This document shows positions 23,253 to 32,285 of a stretch of 64,000 nt of DNA, piece after piece. The DNA is taken from NCBI GenBank assembly GCA_965214565.1, contig OZ243951.1, forward strand, positions 1,302,001 to 1,366,000. The letters run 5' to 3'. The translations under genes and the position numbers were made by a program. Source of the stretch: VXYK01 sp965214565. GTDB lineage: Bacteria; Actinomycetota; Acidimicrobiia; Acidimicrobiales; Aldehydirespiratoraceae. Within the stretch, counting starts at the first letter, position 1. The number at the start of each line of letters is the position of its first letter. The notes below the pieces were generated by a model. It was given only the letters and a program-made list of their open reading frames with translations, was not told the DNA's origin and made no database searches.

Positions 23253-26200
23253 TTACGAGGCTGGGATCGCTTCGGCCGTGGCCACAATTCCCCCGCTCGC
23301 ACCGACAGAGTTCAGTGCATGCAAGCGCACTGAGTATATATTCCCCGGCGTAAACGAGATACCAGTGATTACGTACGAACCGGACGTTCCATCGGGGATA
23401 GTTGCCACGCCTGTATCACCTGGCGCTCCGGCCACACTCGGGAACCAATGGAGCCTGTAGCCGCCGGTCAACGCCTTAGCAGCGTCACCCGACAGTGCAG
23501 TCCAAGTGACCTTCAGTCCCTTAGCGGTTGCGTCGTAGGCAACTTCGAGCCCGGAGGGCGAAGCCGGAACAGCAGTGGCTGTCACCTTAGCCGAATACCC
23601 GTAACTACCAACGACGTTTGCCATAGCGGCAACTCGCACGTAGTAATCGGAGCCTGCCGTCAAATCACTGATTTCGCCCTTCGTGACATTGTTGGAGCAA
23701 GTCTCGGTCGCTTCGGTGGTAGCTAAGTCGCAGTTGAGAGTGGCGGCACCCCATGTGAATCCGTCTGATGATGTCTCCGCAACATAAACCATCAGTGGTC
23801 CACCACCGTTGCTGGCAGTGACCCTCGACCAAGTGACGGTCAGAGCTGATCCATCACCGTCCTTCTTGGACACGGCCGTCACATTTGAAGGTGCGGACGG
23901 AACGCCACCGGTGGCGGCACTTGGATCCTGAATGCCCTCTGCGGAGCCATCGGCGTCATGGTACGGACCGGTACCAATTCCGTTCACGGCACGAACCTGC
24001 ACAACATAGTTCGTGTCTGCTCTAAGGCCCGTCAAGACATGCACGAGAGGCGACTTGGAAGCATCGACACGGATGTCTGAACTCCAACGCCCTTGGTTAG
24101 TCGTGGCATCTGCGTACCGCAGGAGATAGTGGGTTACCTTTGACCCGTTGTTCTCCGCAGGGCTCCAGTTCACGGTCAGAGATCTGTAACCGGTAGCAAG
24201 GTTGATCGTTGCCACTGCGGACGGAACAGTCGCAGGAGTAGCGCTAACCGTCGCATATGGTCCACCAGGATCAAGCTGTACCCCATCCGTATCCGGGTCA
24301 GAATCGTTCACCGCTTGAACCCGTACGTCGTGTGGTACGCCTTTGGGTAAACCGGTGATTGTCACTTTCGTTGTGCTCGCAGTGATCGGACTCGCTGCAG
24401 GTTCCGTCGTAGCAGAAGCCCAGTCACCAGCAGGTGTATCCGCGGCACCGTTCATGCCGGGTATAAACGATGTCCGCTGCTGCACCCTATAGCCCGTGAC
24501 TGCCGAGGTGCCATTGTTCGGAGGAGCGCTCCACGAGACATCAAGGCTCGTAGCTCGGTCAGCGTTTGGAGTGGTCCCGTCGGCCTCAAATGCTGGAGGT
24601 ACAACCACACGCAAATTGGTTGGAGCAGCAGGAACCTGAGCGGGCGAACCCGATGCCGCGTCCGAAGCCGGGCTGTCACCGTTCGCGTTGACTGCTTTGA
24701 CCGTAACGCTGTACGTGAAACGCTTGTCTAGACCAGTCAATGTGCGAGTCGTGGTATCAGCACCAACTGAGACCGTGGTTGAAGGCCCACCAGAGCTGTA
24801 GCTCACCTTATAACCCGTGACAGCGCTGCCTCCGTCGTTGGCCTTGCTCGATGCGGTCCACGAGACCTGTAGCGAGTTATTGGCCACACCTATCATTGGC
24901 GTAGCTGGCTTGTCGGGGACGGTACTCGGAACAATTGAAGCTTTGGCTGCATCGCTCAAGCCGGTGTCGGACGAGGTGTTAGATGCCAAGTTGTCGGCTC
25001 GAACCTCTACCTCGAGGGTGTCGCCGTAATTCGCTGCCGGCACTGGTATAGGTGACGATGAAATCACTGCTGTAAGCGGATCTGGCAAAATCACATTAGT
25101 CCACGTATCGCCAGTAGGAACCCAATCACCGGCACTGCCAGTCTCGCGGTCTTTGAACCTGTGGCGGATCTCGTAGTTCTCAATGTCACGACCGCCGGTA
25201 TCGGATGGTTCGGACCAGCTAGCTGTCACACTTACAGCACCATCCGCCGCGACCATCTGAGCCAGCTTGAGGCCGCTCGGTGCAGTCGATTTCCCGGTGG
25301 TGGGTGTTGTGTTTGCTCCAGGGTTCACCGAAGCTGGATCACCAGCACCAACTGCGTTCATTGGTGTGACTGTGACCAAGTATTGACCTTCGTTCTTCTT
25401 CAACGTGATGGTGTAACCCAAGGCATCGCCTTCAGCTTCAGCCATTTCTCCGCCCTCACGGCCAGAACGCCACTCAACGGTGTAACCGGTAACCGTGCTG
25501 CCGCCGTCATCGGGGGCATCCCAGGTGACCGAAAGCGTCTTGTTGCCAGCAGTTACCTTGAGGTTGCTCACCGCGCCTGGCACCGTCGCTGGTGTGCCGG
25601 AGGCTTCGTCGGACCAGTCGCTTTGGCCGTCGTCGCTCATTGCGGCGACACGGAACATGTACGTCATGCCCTTGGTGAGACCATCGAACATCGACATCAT
25701 GCCGTCCACTGAACGCTGATTGTCCTCAGAGTAGTCATCATCGCCGGACTTCCACTGAACGACATAACCAGTCACATCCGAAGTGCCGCTGTCCTCAGGA
25801 GCCATCCAAGACACATCAAGCGCGTCACCATCGTCGCCGCTGACCGCAGCCATGACACCGGTCGGAGCTCCCGGTGCCTCAGTTGGATCAGGCATCTCAT
25901 CAATCGCCCGATACATACGAGCAACAAACGAAGCCATCTGCTCGCGTGTCACATTGCTGTGCGGCGAATACGTCGTAGCCGAAGTACCCCGCGTGACCTC
26001 CAACTCGAACAGCGAACCGATCGCGGCCTGCTCCGCGTCGGGACGGTCGCCGATGTCGGTGAACGGAGTGTCGCCCGCCGGAGCGTCCTCACCCGTCGCC
26101 GCCTTGTACAAGCGTGTCAAGAACAGAGCCATGTGCCCGCGAAGCACAGGGTCACCCGGCGAATACGTCGTAGCCGAGGTGCCCGTCGTGATCTCAAGAC

Positions 26201-26471
26201 CGTTCGGGCTGATTCGTGCAATGTCGTCAGCGTTGGGGTCACCCTCAACATCTTCGAACATGTGCTCCTCGACCGGCGCCTCCATCCCAGTGAGCACCGC
26301 GTAGGCGTTCGCCATGAACCCGCTGAGATGGCACTCAACGCTTTCCTGCTGGCCGTGCACCAACGTTTCGCGACGTGTCCGACGGTTACAGGTCCCTCGG
26401 ACCATTCTCTCGGCTGGCGAATCTACGCGACCCAAGCGGGTCTCGATCCCGAAGTCTGGGGCCTTCAGCAC
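23253..26471 (-). CDS. SLH-Fn3 surface protein lacking signal peptide (probable silent cassette 2)
   Basis: The open frame gives 1072 residues, but homology to the complete gene starts only at the Met at 26313-26315 (MANAYAVLTG). The 52 residues before it come from unrelated DNA and include no signal peptide. The SLH part differs from the complete gene at about 10 of 154 positions. The first Fn3 domain (DVSWMAPEDSGTSDV, MFDGLTKGMTYMFRV) is close to the complete gene, and after it the Fn3 domains differ. About nine Fn3 domains are present. The gene ends 5 bp before the shared 3' element. It points the same way as the complete gene, so recombination between the two would delete the DNA between them and swap the expressed C-terminus. 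Confidence 0.8.
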   Translation of the reverse strand: MLKAPDFGIETRLGRVDSPAERMVRGTCNRRTRRETLVHGQQESVECHLSGFMANAYAVLTGMEAPVEEHMFEDVEGDPNADDIARISPNGLEITTGTSATTYSPGDPVLRGHMALFLTRLYKAATGEDAPAGDTPFTDIGDRPDAEQAAIGSLFELEVTRGTSATTYSPHSNVTREQMASFVARMYRAIDEMPDPTEAPGAPTGVMAAVSGDDGDALDVSWMAPEDSGTSDVTGYVVQWKSGDDDYSEDNQRSVDGMMSMFDGLTKGMTYMFRVAAMSDDGQSDWSDEASGTPATVPGAVSNLKVTAGNKTLSVTWDAPDDGGSTVTGYTVEWRSGREGGEMAEAEGDALGYTITLKKNEGQYLVTVTPMNAVGAGDPASVNPGANTTPTTGKSTAPSGLKLAQMVAADGAVSVTASWSEPSDTGGRDIENYEIRHRFKDRETGSAGDWVPTGDTWTNVILPDPLTAVISSSPIPVPAANYGDTLEVEVRADNLASNTSSDTGLSDAAKASIVPSTVPDKPATPMIGVANNSLQVSWTASSKANDGGSAVTGYKVSYSSGGPSTTVSVGADTTTRTLTGLDKRFTYSVTVKAVNANGDSPASDAASGSPAQVPAAPTNLRVVVPPAFEADGTTPNADRATSLDVSWSAPPNNGTSAVTGYRVQQRTSFIPGMNGAADTPAGDWASATTEPAASPITASTTKVTITGLPKGVPHDVRVQAVNDSDPDTDGVQLDPGGPYATVSATPATVPSAVATINLATGYRSLTVNWSPAENNGSKVTHYLLRYADATTNQGRWSSDIRVDASKSPLVHVLTGLRADTNYVVQVRAVNGIGTGPYHDADGSAEGIQDPSAATGGVPSAPSNVTAVSKKDGDGSALTVTWSRVTASNGGGPLMVYVAETSSDGFTWGAATLNCDLATTEATETCSNNVTKGEISDLTAGSDYYVRVAAMANVVGSYGYSAKVTATAVPASPSGLEVAYDATAKGLKVTWTALSGDAAKALTGGYRLHWFPSVAGAPGDTGVATIPDGTSGSYVITGISFTPGNIYSVRLHALNSVGASGGIVATAEAIPAS
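26304..26321 (-). other. Putative recombination core at the 5' end of cassette 2
   Basis: On the minus strand this reads GGGTTCATGGCGAACGCC. It has the same ATG-centred 7-bp middle and right arm as at 16700-16718, with a shorter left-arm match. Homology with the complete gene stops here. The upstream 26,322-26,492 interval carries a relic reading LGWRIYATQAG on the plus strand that is shared with the B1 downstream region. Confidence 0.5.
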
Positions 26472-26492
26472 TCCCCAGTCTTGGTTCGGGTG

Positions 26493-26888
26493 TCAGGCGA
26501 AGAGGATCCCGCCGGCCATGGCTGCGCAGACGGCTAGCGAGAACCCGCCGATCATTGTCACCATGATCCGAGTCTGGTCGGTGATTTTCTTGGATATGCC
26601 CGCGATCTCTTTGGCGATCTCTCCGCGCAGACTCACAAACTCCGCAGCCACCATCTCGAACTTCGCGTTGACCGACTCGAATTGTGCGTTGACGGACTTG
26701 AATTGTGCGTCGACTTGGTCGAATTTCGCGGTGATCGCTGTGGCCAGCGTGTTTAGGTCGTCTTTAGTTGCGACCTGATCCCAAGATACTGGAGGTAGCG
26801 AGTCCATGAGTTTGTGGGCCACATCCTCTCCGAGCGCTTCGATCAAACCGTTGAGGAGCTCAAAACGCTCCTGCTCGCCTACCGCCAT
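26493..26888 (-). CDS. Coiled-coil, C-terminally membrane-anchored protein, family A (A5)
   Basis: The 131-residue protein starts MAVGEQERFELL after a GAAAGGGAA-type ribosome-binding site. It carries SWDQVATKDDL, a rod with two heptads (VNAQFES/VNAKFEM), and the C-terminal helix (MVTMIGGFSLAVCAAMAGG). The extra LSTKIGELDSSF segment of A2 is absent. It is divergent from B2 with the conserved intergenic block between, making a mirror image of the B1/A3 pair. The open frame extends upstream to 27047, but the inner start matches the family. Confidence 0.82.
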   Translation of the reverse strand: MAVGEQERFELLNGLIEALGEDVAHKLMDSLPPVSWDQVATKDDLNTLATAITAKFDQVDAQFKSVNAQFESVNAKFEMVAAEFVSLRGEIAKEIAGISKKITDQTRIMVTMIGGFSLAVCAAMAGGILFA

Positions 26889-26983
26889 GGCAAGTTCCCT
26901 TTCGTTGTAGTAGCTGGTGGAGGGAAAGTTGTCGCCATCGCGCAGCGAGTACACGCACAATATCATCCGCACGCCGACTTGGG

Positions 26984-27032
26984 CGCTATTGGTCTGATTC
27001 AATCGTCTCTGAATGGTTTTGGTGTTACGGTG
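26984..27032 (-). repeat. Conserved 49-bp intergenic block, copy 5 (inverted)
   Basis: It lies in the 200-bp gap between divergent A5 and B2 and is inverted relative to copies 1-4. The B-side leader (ACCAGACGGATTGGATGGGG on plus) follows at about 27062. The whole A5-B2 unit is therefore an inverted copy of the B1-A3 unit. Confidence 0.65.
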
Positions 27033-27088
27033 ACGCCGGTAAGTCACTTCCCCCCGAATCGACCAGACGGATTGGATGGGGTACCGAA

Positions 27089-27529
27089 GTGACCCTTACA
27101 GAACAGCAGAGAACCGATATCTACAACAGCCTCGCCGACACGACCAGACAGCCGGGAGCGGAGTTCCTAATGGCACAGCAACCACCAGGAGGATGGGAAC
27201 AGCTTGCCACCAAACGCGACCTCGCAGACCTCGAGACCAAGACCCAGGCCGCATTCGTCGAACACCGAGCCGCGCTAGTCGCGTTCAACGCCAAGATGGA
27301 CCTCCAGTTCGCGCAGCTCCGCGAACAACTCGCTGAGCAGTTCGCGGAGATCCAGAAGCAGTTCGCGACGATCGACACCCGATTCGCTGCGATCGACACT
27401 CGGTTCGCGAAGGTCGACACACGATTCGCCGAGTTGTCTGAGAGGCGCAGCAAAGAAGTTTGGGCGATCGCCGTAGCGATCGCAGTGATGACCGTTTCCA
27501 TCTGCGGCTCAATCTTCCTGGCCGTCTGA
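27089..27529 (+). CDS. Coiled-coil, C-terminally membrane-anchored protein, family B (B2)
   Basis: The 146-residue protein starts at a GTG (TLTEQQRTDIYNSL follows). The N-terminal part ends GGWEQLATKRDL. The rod has an additional FVEHRAALVA heptad relative to B1, then REQLAEQFAEIQKQF and the DTRFA repeats, and the C-terminal helix ends SICGSIFLAV. B1 and B2 are nearly identical outside that heptad insertion and the region around the transmembrane start. Function unknown. The pairing with an A gene is conserved in both intact loci. Confidence 0.82.
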   Translation: MTLTEQQRTDIYNSLADTTRQPGAEFLMAQQPPGGWEQLATKRDLADLETKTQAAFVEHRAALVAFNAKMDLQFAQLREQLAEQFAEIQKQFATIDTRFAAIDTRFAKVDTRFAELSERRSKEVWAIAVAIAVMTVSICGSIFLAV

Positions 27530-27599
27530 GGTCCCCGCAACCGCAGCCAGAGCTTTCGGTTACAGGCGGAATGTCTAGGCGGAGGCTACTGACACAATG

Positions 27600-27630
27600 C
27601 CGACGTATAGTATGTCATTAGACCGACGTA
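27600..27630 (+). promoter_or_regulatory. Putative operator/promoter of the RES-Xre toxin-antitoxin unit
   Basis: The octamer CCGACGTA occurs twice (27600-27607 and 27623-27630) around TATAGTATG, and wider inverted arms TCTAGG/CCTAGA bracket the region (27574-27579 and 27632-27637). Antitoxin genes of this kind commonly repress their own promoter by binding repeats, so this is a plausible operator. The assignment is by pattern and position only. Confidence 0.4.
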
Positions 27631-27657
27631 AACCTAGACGAGGAAGGACGATTACAG

Positions 27658-27993
27658 ATGGCCACGGTCGCAACTCTGTTGGATCACCTCTACGAGGGGG
27701 ATGTGCTTGATGCCGTTGATCTGGCTCGGATCACAAAGACCAATCCTCGAAGTGTGTCCAGGTGGCGGTCTGAGGCGACAACTCCTAGGCGGGCCGCGGA
27801 GGACCTTCTGCTTGAACTGCGAGCCGTCGTTGATCTGGCCCGTACCGTGATGAACGATGATGCAGCGAGATTCTGGCTGCGTTCGCCCAACCGCGACCTC
27901 GGATACAAGAAGCCACTGGAACTCATAGCGGAGGGTGAGTACCGGCGGGTTGTCGACCTCCTGCTGGCACTGGCGGAGGGCGTCACTGCATAA
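27658..27993 (+). CDS. Xre/MbcA/ParS-type antitoxin (DUF2384 toxin-binding domain)
   Basis: The 111-residue protein has a helix-turn-helix-like start (DAVDLARITKTNPRSVSRWR, about residues 17-36) and a C-terminal toxin-binding part ending WLRSPNRDLGYKKPLELI and EYRRVVDLLLALAEG. The W-L-R-S-P-N and G-x-x-P-L-x-L-I patterns are the hallmark of antitoxins that pair with RES-domain toxins. The ATG follows GAGGAAGG. The RES gene starts 2 bp downstream. It would neutralise the toxin and repress its own promoter. With the toxin broken, the antitoxin could still protect against related toxins or simply be in decay. Confidence 0.85.
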   Translation: MATVATLLDHLYEGDVLDAVDLARITKTNPRSVSRWRSEATTPRRAAEDLLLELRAVVDLARTVMNDDAARFWLRSPNRDLGYKKPLELIAEGEYRRVVDLLLALAEGVTA

Positions 27994-27994
27994 G

Positions 27995-28532
27995 ATGTTC
28001 GACATTGAAGCAAACGTGGCGGGGAGCGTGGCCGCGCGTCCGTTGTCAGTTGTTGGGTTCCGGAACCAAGCGATGGGTTTCGGCAATCCTCTGAGCGGTG
28101 AGGGCGCACGGCGGTTTGGTGGGCGCTTCAACCCACCGCAGAGCTACGCCGTCGTCTAACTCTGCACGACACTGGAGTGCTCGGCCGCTGAACTCCTTCG
28201 GCAGTCGAAAGGACAAGGCATTGCGCTGGAGGCGCTTCTTCCCCGCGTGCTTTGGCGGATCGAAGGCCAACTGAGCAGGGTTCTCGACCTCCTAGACGAG
28301 GCAACGCTCGAGATGCCCGGTGTAGGACGAGATTGACCTGATTCGAGATGACCTGACTCTTACCCGCCAAATCGGCGAATCCGCGTATGAGCATCAGTTC
28401 CAAGCTGTCTTGGCCCCGTCAGCAACAGGGGTCGATCAAGTGATTGCCGTCTTCACCGACAACCTCGCTGGAGCGGTTCTCGACCCAACACTGATCGGAG
28501 AATGGAAAGATCCGCGGAAACTTCCCTCCTGA
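27995..28532 (+). pseudogene. RES-domain toxin gene, inactivated by a nonsense codon and a frameshift
   Basis: Reading begins MFDIEANVAGSVAARPLS and reaches ARRFGGRFNPPQSYAVV, the conserved RES start (R-x-G-G-R-F-N-P-P). An in-frame TAA at 28157-28159 sits where the family has a tyrosine codon. The same frame then continues LCTTLECSAAELLRQ to a TGA at 28334. From 28329 the +1 frame continues EIDLIRDDLTLTRQIGESAY, AVLAPSATGVDQVIAVFTDN and ends at 28530-28532. The R-G-R, E and S-A-T-G positions are thus spread over three broken pieces. RES toxins act by breaking down NAD+. This copy cannot make the full enzyme. Confidence 0.85.
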
Positions 28533-28698
28533 AGCGTTTGGTTCATCTACGAGCGGAGCTGCCCGCATACCAGACGCGCCGCCTCGATATGCTGTTCGAC
28601 CGTTGATCAGCGGTGTCGTCGGTGGGTGTCAGAGCTAGATCTCAAGACGCAACCAGCTTGGACCCATGGTGACCGGTCAACGGGGCAGTCACCCATGC

Positions 28699-28830
28699 GG
28701 AAAAATAGTTAGAGCCCGAGGCCAAGACCTCGGGCTCTGAACTAATGCTTAGTTGCAATTGCAGCTAAGTAGCCGGCGGCTCGCTGGGCCCGGCGGAGAG
28801 CCCAGGAGCCAGCCAACTACATCTTGTATT
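28699..28830 (-). terminator. Shared 3' element with Rho-independent terminator, copy 3
   Basis: It is the block behind the complete SLH-Fn3 gene, with the perfect stem at 28711-28738 and T-run on the minus strand. Only a few bases differ from copies 1 and 2. The region 28,533-28,698 upstream of it on the plus strand shows no gene. Confidence 0.85.
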
Positions 28831-28832
28831 AC

Positions 28833-31800
28833 TTATGACGACGCTGGTGTCAGCGTAACGGCGTCGCTCCCGTCAGTAGCCATACCAACACCGATCTTGT
28901 TGACCGGGGCTACCGTCACCGTGATGCTCTGGCCGAATGCGGTCAGGCCGGTGATGTCGTAGCTCGTGGCGTCAGCCGCAACAGTCGCACTGCCACGGTT
29001 ACCCACCACCTGTGTCGCCGTCGGGTACCAGGTCACCAGGTAACCGGTCACACCTTCGGTGCGGGCATTTGTCGGTGCGGTCCAGGCCACCCTCAGCGTT
29101 GTTGTCTTATCGACTTGGCTGAAGCTGGTGATGACTGGTGCCGTTGCCGGAGTGCTCTCCGCCTTGACTGGAGCAGAGAACCCTGGAGTGCCTAGCAGTG
29201 CGCGACCAGCGGATTTTCCACCCACCGTTCCTTGCGTCACGGCTTGGACCCGCACCACATAAGTGGTTCCCTCATCCAAACCACCGATGGTTACCTTCCT
29301 AGCCTTGGCGGCATCGAACGTAGCAAGATCATCGGTACCGACCTGCTTGACGGCCGCTCCTGTAATGCTCGTTGGATCCACAGTCATCCAACCGCCCTTG
29401 GGGTTACTTGTAGTGGAAATGTACTGAACTTGGTAACCAACTGCGTTGGCTACTGCCGACCAAGTGACGTCAATCATCCTTCCATCGGTGTTCATGGTCG
29501 CCGATGGCACGGCTGTCACGGAACGAGGTGCGGCCATGGCGTGCGTGGGCCTGTCGATGCCGTCCGTTTCAACCTCACCAGAGGAGCCGACCGCGTTGAC
29601 CGCAGTGATCCCGACTACGTAAGGCACACCATTTGACAAGCCAGTGATTGTCTTGGTCGGCAAAGCTGAGGCGTTAACGCGTCCCGCGGACATCCAGCGT
29701 TCGATGCCCTGTACGTTGCGGGCGTACCGCACGTTGTAATGGGTGACATCGTTGCCCTTGCCTACCGCTGGGGTCCAAGTCAGTGTAAGTGACCCGCTGC
29801 CTGGAATAATCTCGATGTTGGCAACGTTGACCTTTCCTGGCAGAGCTGCGGCAGCAATCCCCGACGCCCATGCGCTCCACGGGCCATTACCGGAAGCGTT
29901 AATCGCCCTAACTCGGTAGTCGAACGATGTGCCCCTCTCCTCCTCAAGAATAGGGGCGTTATACATCGTGCCGGTGCCTGCGTGATCGGTGATCACCGGA
30001 CCCGGGACACCAGGTGTGGGGTCGGTTGGGCTTGTCACGGTGGCCCGACGTTGCAGCGCATAACCGGTCACGGTGCCGGTGCCGTTGTTTGCGGGGGCGC
30101 TCCAAGTGACGATCAACACATTTCCTCGGTTGTCAGCTTGGCCTGGCGCAGGTGCTGGCGGCTGCGACACTCGTATGGTGCTTGGTGCCGCGGGTACTGC
30201 GGCTGGAGTCCTCCCAGCAGGAGTGGTTCCTGCGGCTTCACTTGCACCCCTAGCGTTGATCGCTTCGATCGTGACGGTGTACTGCAACCCGTTGGTCAAA
30301 CCCGTGATCGTGTACGAACTTGAGGTGGCGGGAACCGTGGTATCGCCGATCGGTGCCGTTGCCGGAGAAGCCCACGCAATCTTGTATCCGGTGATCGCAG
30401 TGCCCCCGTCGTTCACCTTGGGAGGTGTGTCGGTTGTCATGGGTGCAGTCCATGTGACATTCAGCGACCCGTTGGCAACTTCGGCATCGACGGTTGCCGG
30501 CATCCCTGGAGCACCCAGCGGAGTACCCGTTCCCGTGACCCAAGCACCTTCGAGTGTAGGTTCATCGGCGTCTTGCTGCTTAGCGGTGTTGCCGTCTGTG
30601 GCCCGGTCGAAATAGGTGTTGGCCCGAACGCGGTAGGTGCACTCTTCCCCGTTAGCAAGCGAGCCACCGAGCAGTTCACTACGTTCTGCAAACTGAACAG
30701 CGACAGCGATCTCAGGTGGGAGTTGTGTGTCAGTACGGTCACCGTCATCCGTATGGGTTGCAGGCCATGTCTGCTTTCCGCACTTGCGTTGGATGTCGTA
30801 GTTAAGAACGTTCTGTCCTCTTCCGAGTGTGGGGGTCGGCCACGAAACGGCCTTAAACACACCGCCTGTGGCGAAAGCGGTATCCGCTGGTCCAGGCAAC
30901 ACAACCCTGACAGTTCCAGAACTAACCGACGTGGTAGGCGCAACAGCAGCCTGACCGGAATCGGCCGGGGCGGTGATCGCACCATCACCGGCACCATTTA
31001 CTGCCTGGATGTGCACGCGATATGAAACACCGGTCTTCAAGCCAGTGATGGTGTACGACGTGGCAGAACCGTCATTGATCATCGCCGTGTCTGGGGCATT
31101 ACGGCCTGTAGCCCACTGGACCACATAACCGGTGATCGGCGTGCCGCCGTCATCGGCGGGGGCTGCCCAAGACAGGTTCAAGGTGCCCGACGCCGCACCA
31201 ACAGCCACGGCGAAGTTGCTCACCGCACCCGGCACGGTGCCAGGTGTGCCGGAGGCTTCGTCGGACCAGTCGCTTTGGCCGTCGTCGCTCATTGCGGCGA
31301 CACGGAACATGTAGGCGGTGCCCTTGGTGAGACCATCGAACATCGACATCATGCCGTCGACTGACCGCTGATTGTCCTCAGAATAGTCGCCGCCGCCGGA
31401 CTTCCATTGAACGACATAACCAGACACATCTGAAGTGCCGCTGTCCTCAGGAGCCATCCAAGACACGTCGAGCGCGTCTCCGTCGTCGCCGCTGACCGCC
31501 ACTTCAACACCGGTCGGAGCTCCCGGAGCCTCAGCTGGATCAGGCATCTCATCAATCGCCCGATACATACGAGCAACAAACGAAGCCATCTGCTCGCGTG
31601 TCACGTTGCCGTGCGGCGCGTAGGTGGTATCTGAAGTACCCCGCGTCACACCCAGCGCAAACAGCGAACCGATCGCGGCCTGCTCTGCGTCGGGACGGTC
31701 ACCAATATCGGTGAACGGAGTGTCGCCCGCCGGAGCGTCCTCACCCGTCGCCGCCTTGTACAGACGCGTCAAGAACAGAGCCATGTGCCCGCGACGCACA

Positions 31801-32285
31801 GGATCACCAGGCGAATACGTCGTAACCGACGTGCCCTGCGTGATCATCAACCCGTTAGGACTGATCCGCGCAATGTCATCAGCGTTGGGGTCACCCTCAA
31901 CATCTTCGAACATGTGCTCCTCGACCGGCGCCTCCATCCCAGTGAGCACCGCGTAGGCATTCGCCATGAACGCCGCCATCTCAGAACGGGTCATGTCGTC
32001 GCCAGGACGGTACATGTCACCAGCATCGGAGATGCCCAGCTGTCGCAGGCATCGACTGTCGTCATAGGCAAAGCTGGATTCGGGTACATCCGAATAGGCC
32101 ATCTCGCCGTCCGATGGGCACGATCCGCCGCTGGACTGCGCGGTCGCTGCGACCGTGGCCAAACCGAGACTGCCCGCGACGACGACAAAGGCCACCGCCA
32201 TGCGCACTAGGCGAAGGACGCTCAACCGACTCGATCGGCTGGGCACCTTCACCGGCACTCCCTTTCCCGTTACTGCTGAACTCAT
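28833..32285 (-). CDS. Complete SLH-Fn3 surface protein (probable expression locus)
   Basis: The 1150-residue protein has a basic N-region and signal peptide (LVRMAVAFVVVAGSLGLATV, about residues 26-45, with an ATAQ-type cleavage site). Three SLH domains follow (about residues 60-265), then about nine Fn3 domains to the end. The start at 32285 is supported by GGAGCAGC before the ATG, as in the 15354 paralogue. The SLH part up to the first Fn3 is close to cassettes 1 and 2, and the later Fn3 domains differ. The end is followed by the shared 3' element. It is the only one of the three with leader, signal peptide and whole SLH1. It is expected on the cell surface, bound to wall polymers through SLH, with Fn3 domains presented outward for adhesion or as exposed antigen. 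Confidence 0.88.
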   Translation of the reverse strand: MSSAVTGKGVPVKVPSRSSRLSVLRLVRMAVAFVVVAGSLGLATVAATAQSSGGSCPSDGEMAYSDVPESSFAYDDSRCLRQLGISDAGDMYRPGDDMTRSEMAAFMANAYAVLTGMEAPVEEHMFEDVEGDPNADDIARISPNGLMITQGTSVTTYSPGDPVRRGHMALFLTRLYKAATGEDAPAGDTPFTDIGDRPDAEQAAIGSLFALGVTRGTSDTTYAPHGNVTREQMASFVARMYRAIDEMPDPAEAPGAPTGVEVAVSGDDGDALDVSWMAPEDSGTSDVSGYVVQWKSGGGDYSEDNQRSVDGMMSMFDGLTKGTAYMFRVAAMSDDGQSDWSDEASGTPGTVPGAVSNFAVAVGAASGTLNLSWAAPADDGGTPITGYVVQWATGRNAPDTAMINDGSATSYTITGLKTGVSYRVHIQAVNGAGDGAITAPADSGQAAVAPTTSVSSGTVRVVLPGPADTAFATGGVFKAVSWPTPTLGRGQNVLNYDIQRKCGKQTWPATHTDDGDRTDTQLPPEIAVAVQFAERSELLGGSLANGEECTYRVRANTYFDRATDGNTAKQQDADEPTLEGAWVTGTGTPLGAPGMPATVDAEVANGSLNVTWTAPMTTDTPPKVNDGGTAITGYKIAWASPATAPIGDTTVPATSSSYTITGLTNGLQYTVTIEAINARGASEAAGTTPAGRTPAAVPAAPSTIRVSQPPAPAPGQADNRGNVLIVTWSAPANNGTGTVTGYALQRRATVTSPTDPTPGVPGPVITDHAGTGTMYNAPILEEERGTSFDYRVRAINASGNGPWSAWASGIAAAALPGKVNVANIEIIPGSGSLTLTWTPAVGKGNDVTHYNVRYARNVQGIERWMSAGRVNASALPTKTITGLSNGVPYVVGITAVNAVGSSGEVETDGIDRPTHAMAAPRSVTAVPSATMNTDGRMIDVTWSAVANAVGYQVQYISTTSNPKGGWMTVDPTSITGAAVKQVGTDDLATFDAAKARKVTIGGLDEGTTYVVRVQAVTQGTVGGKSAGRALLGTPGFSAPVKAESTPATAPVITSFSQVDKTTTLRVAWTAPTNARTEGVTGYLVTWYPTATQVVGNRGSATVAADATSYDITGLTAFGQSITVTVAPVNKIGVGMATDGSDAVTLTPASS
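31956..31974 (-). other. Putative recombination core inside the complete SLH-Fn3 gene
   Basis: On the minus strand this reads GGCGTTCATGGCGAATGCC, arms GGCGTT/AATGCC around CATGGCG, one mismatch from a perfect 6-bp inverted repeat. It marks where homology to both cassettes begins. Upstream of this point only the complete gene has sequence (leader, signal, start of SLH1). It is in frame, so an exchange here would keep the reading frame. Confidence 0.45.
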
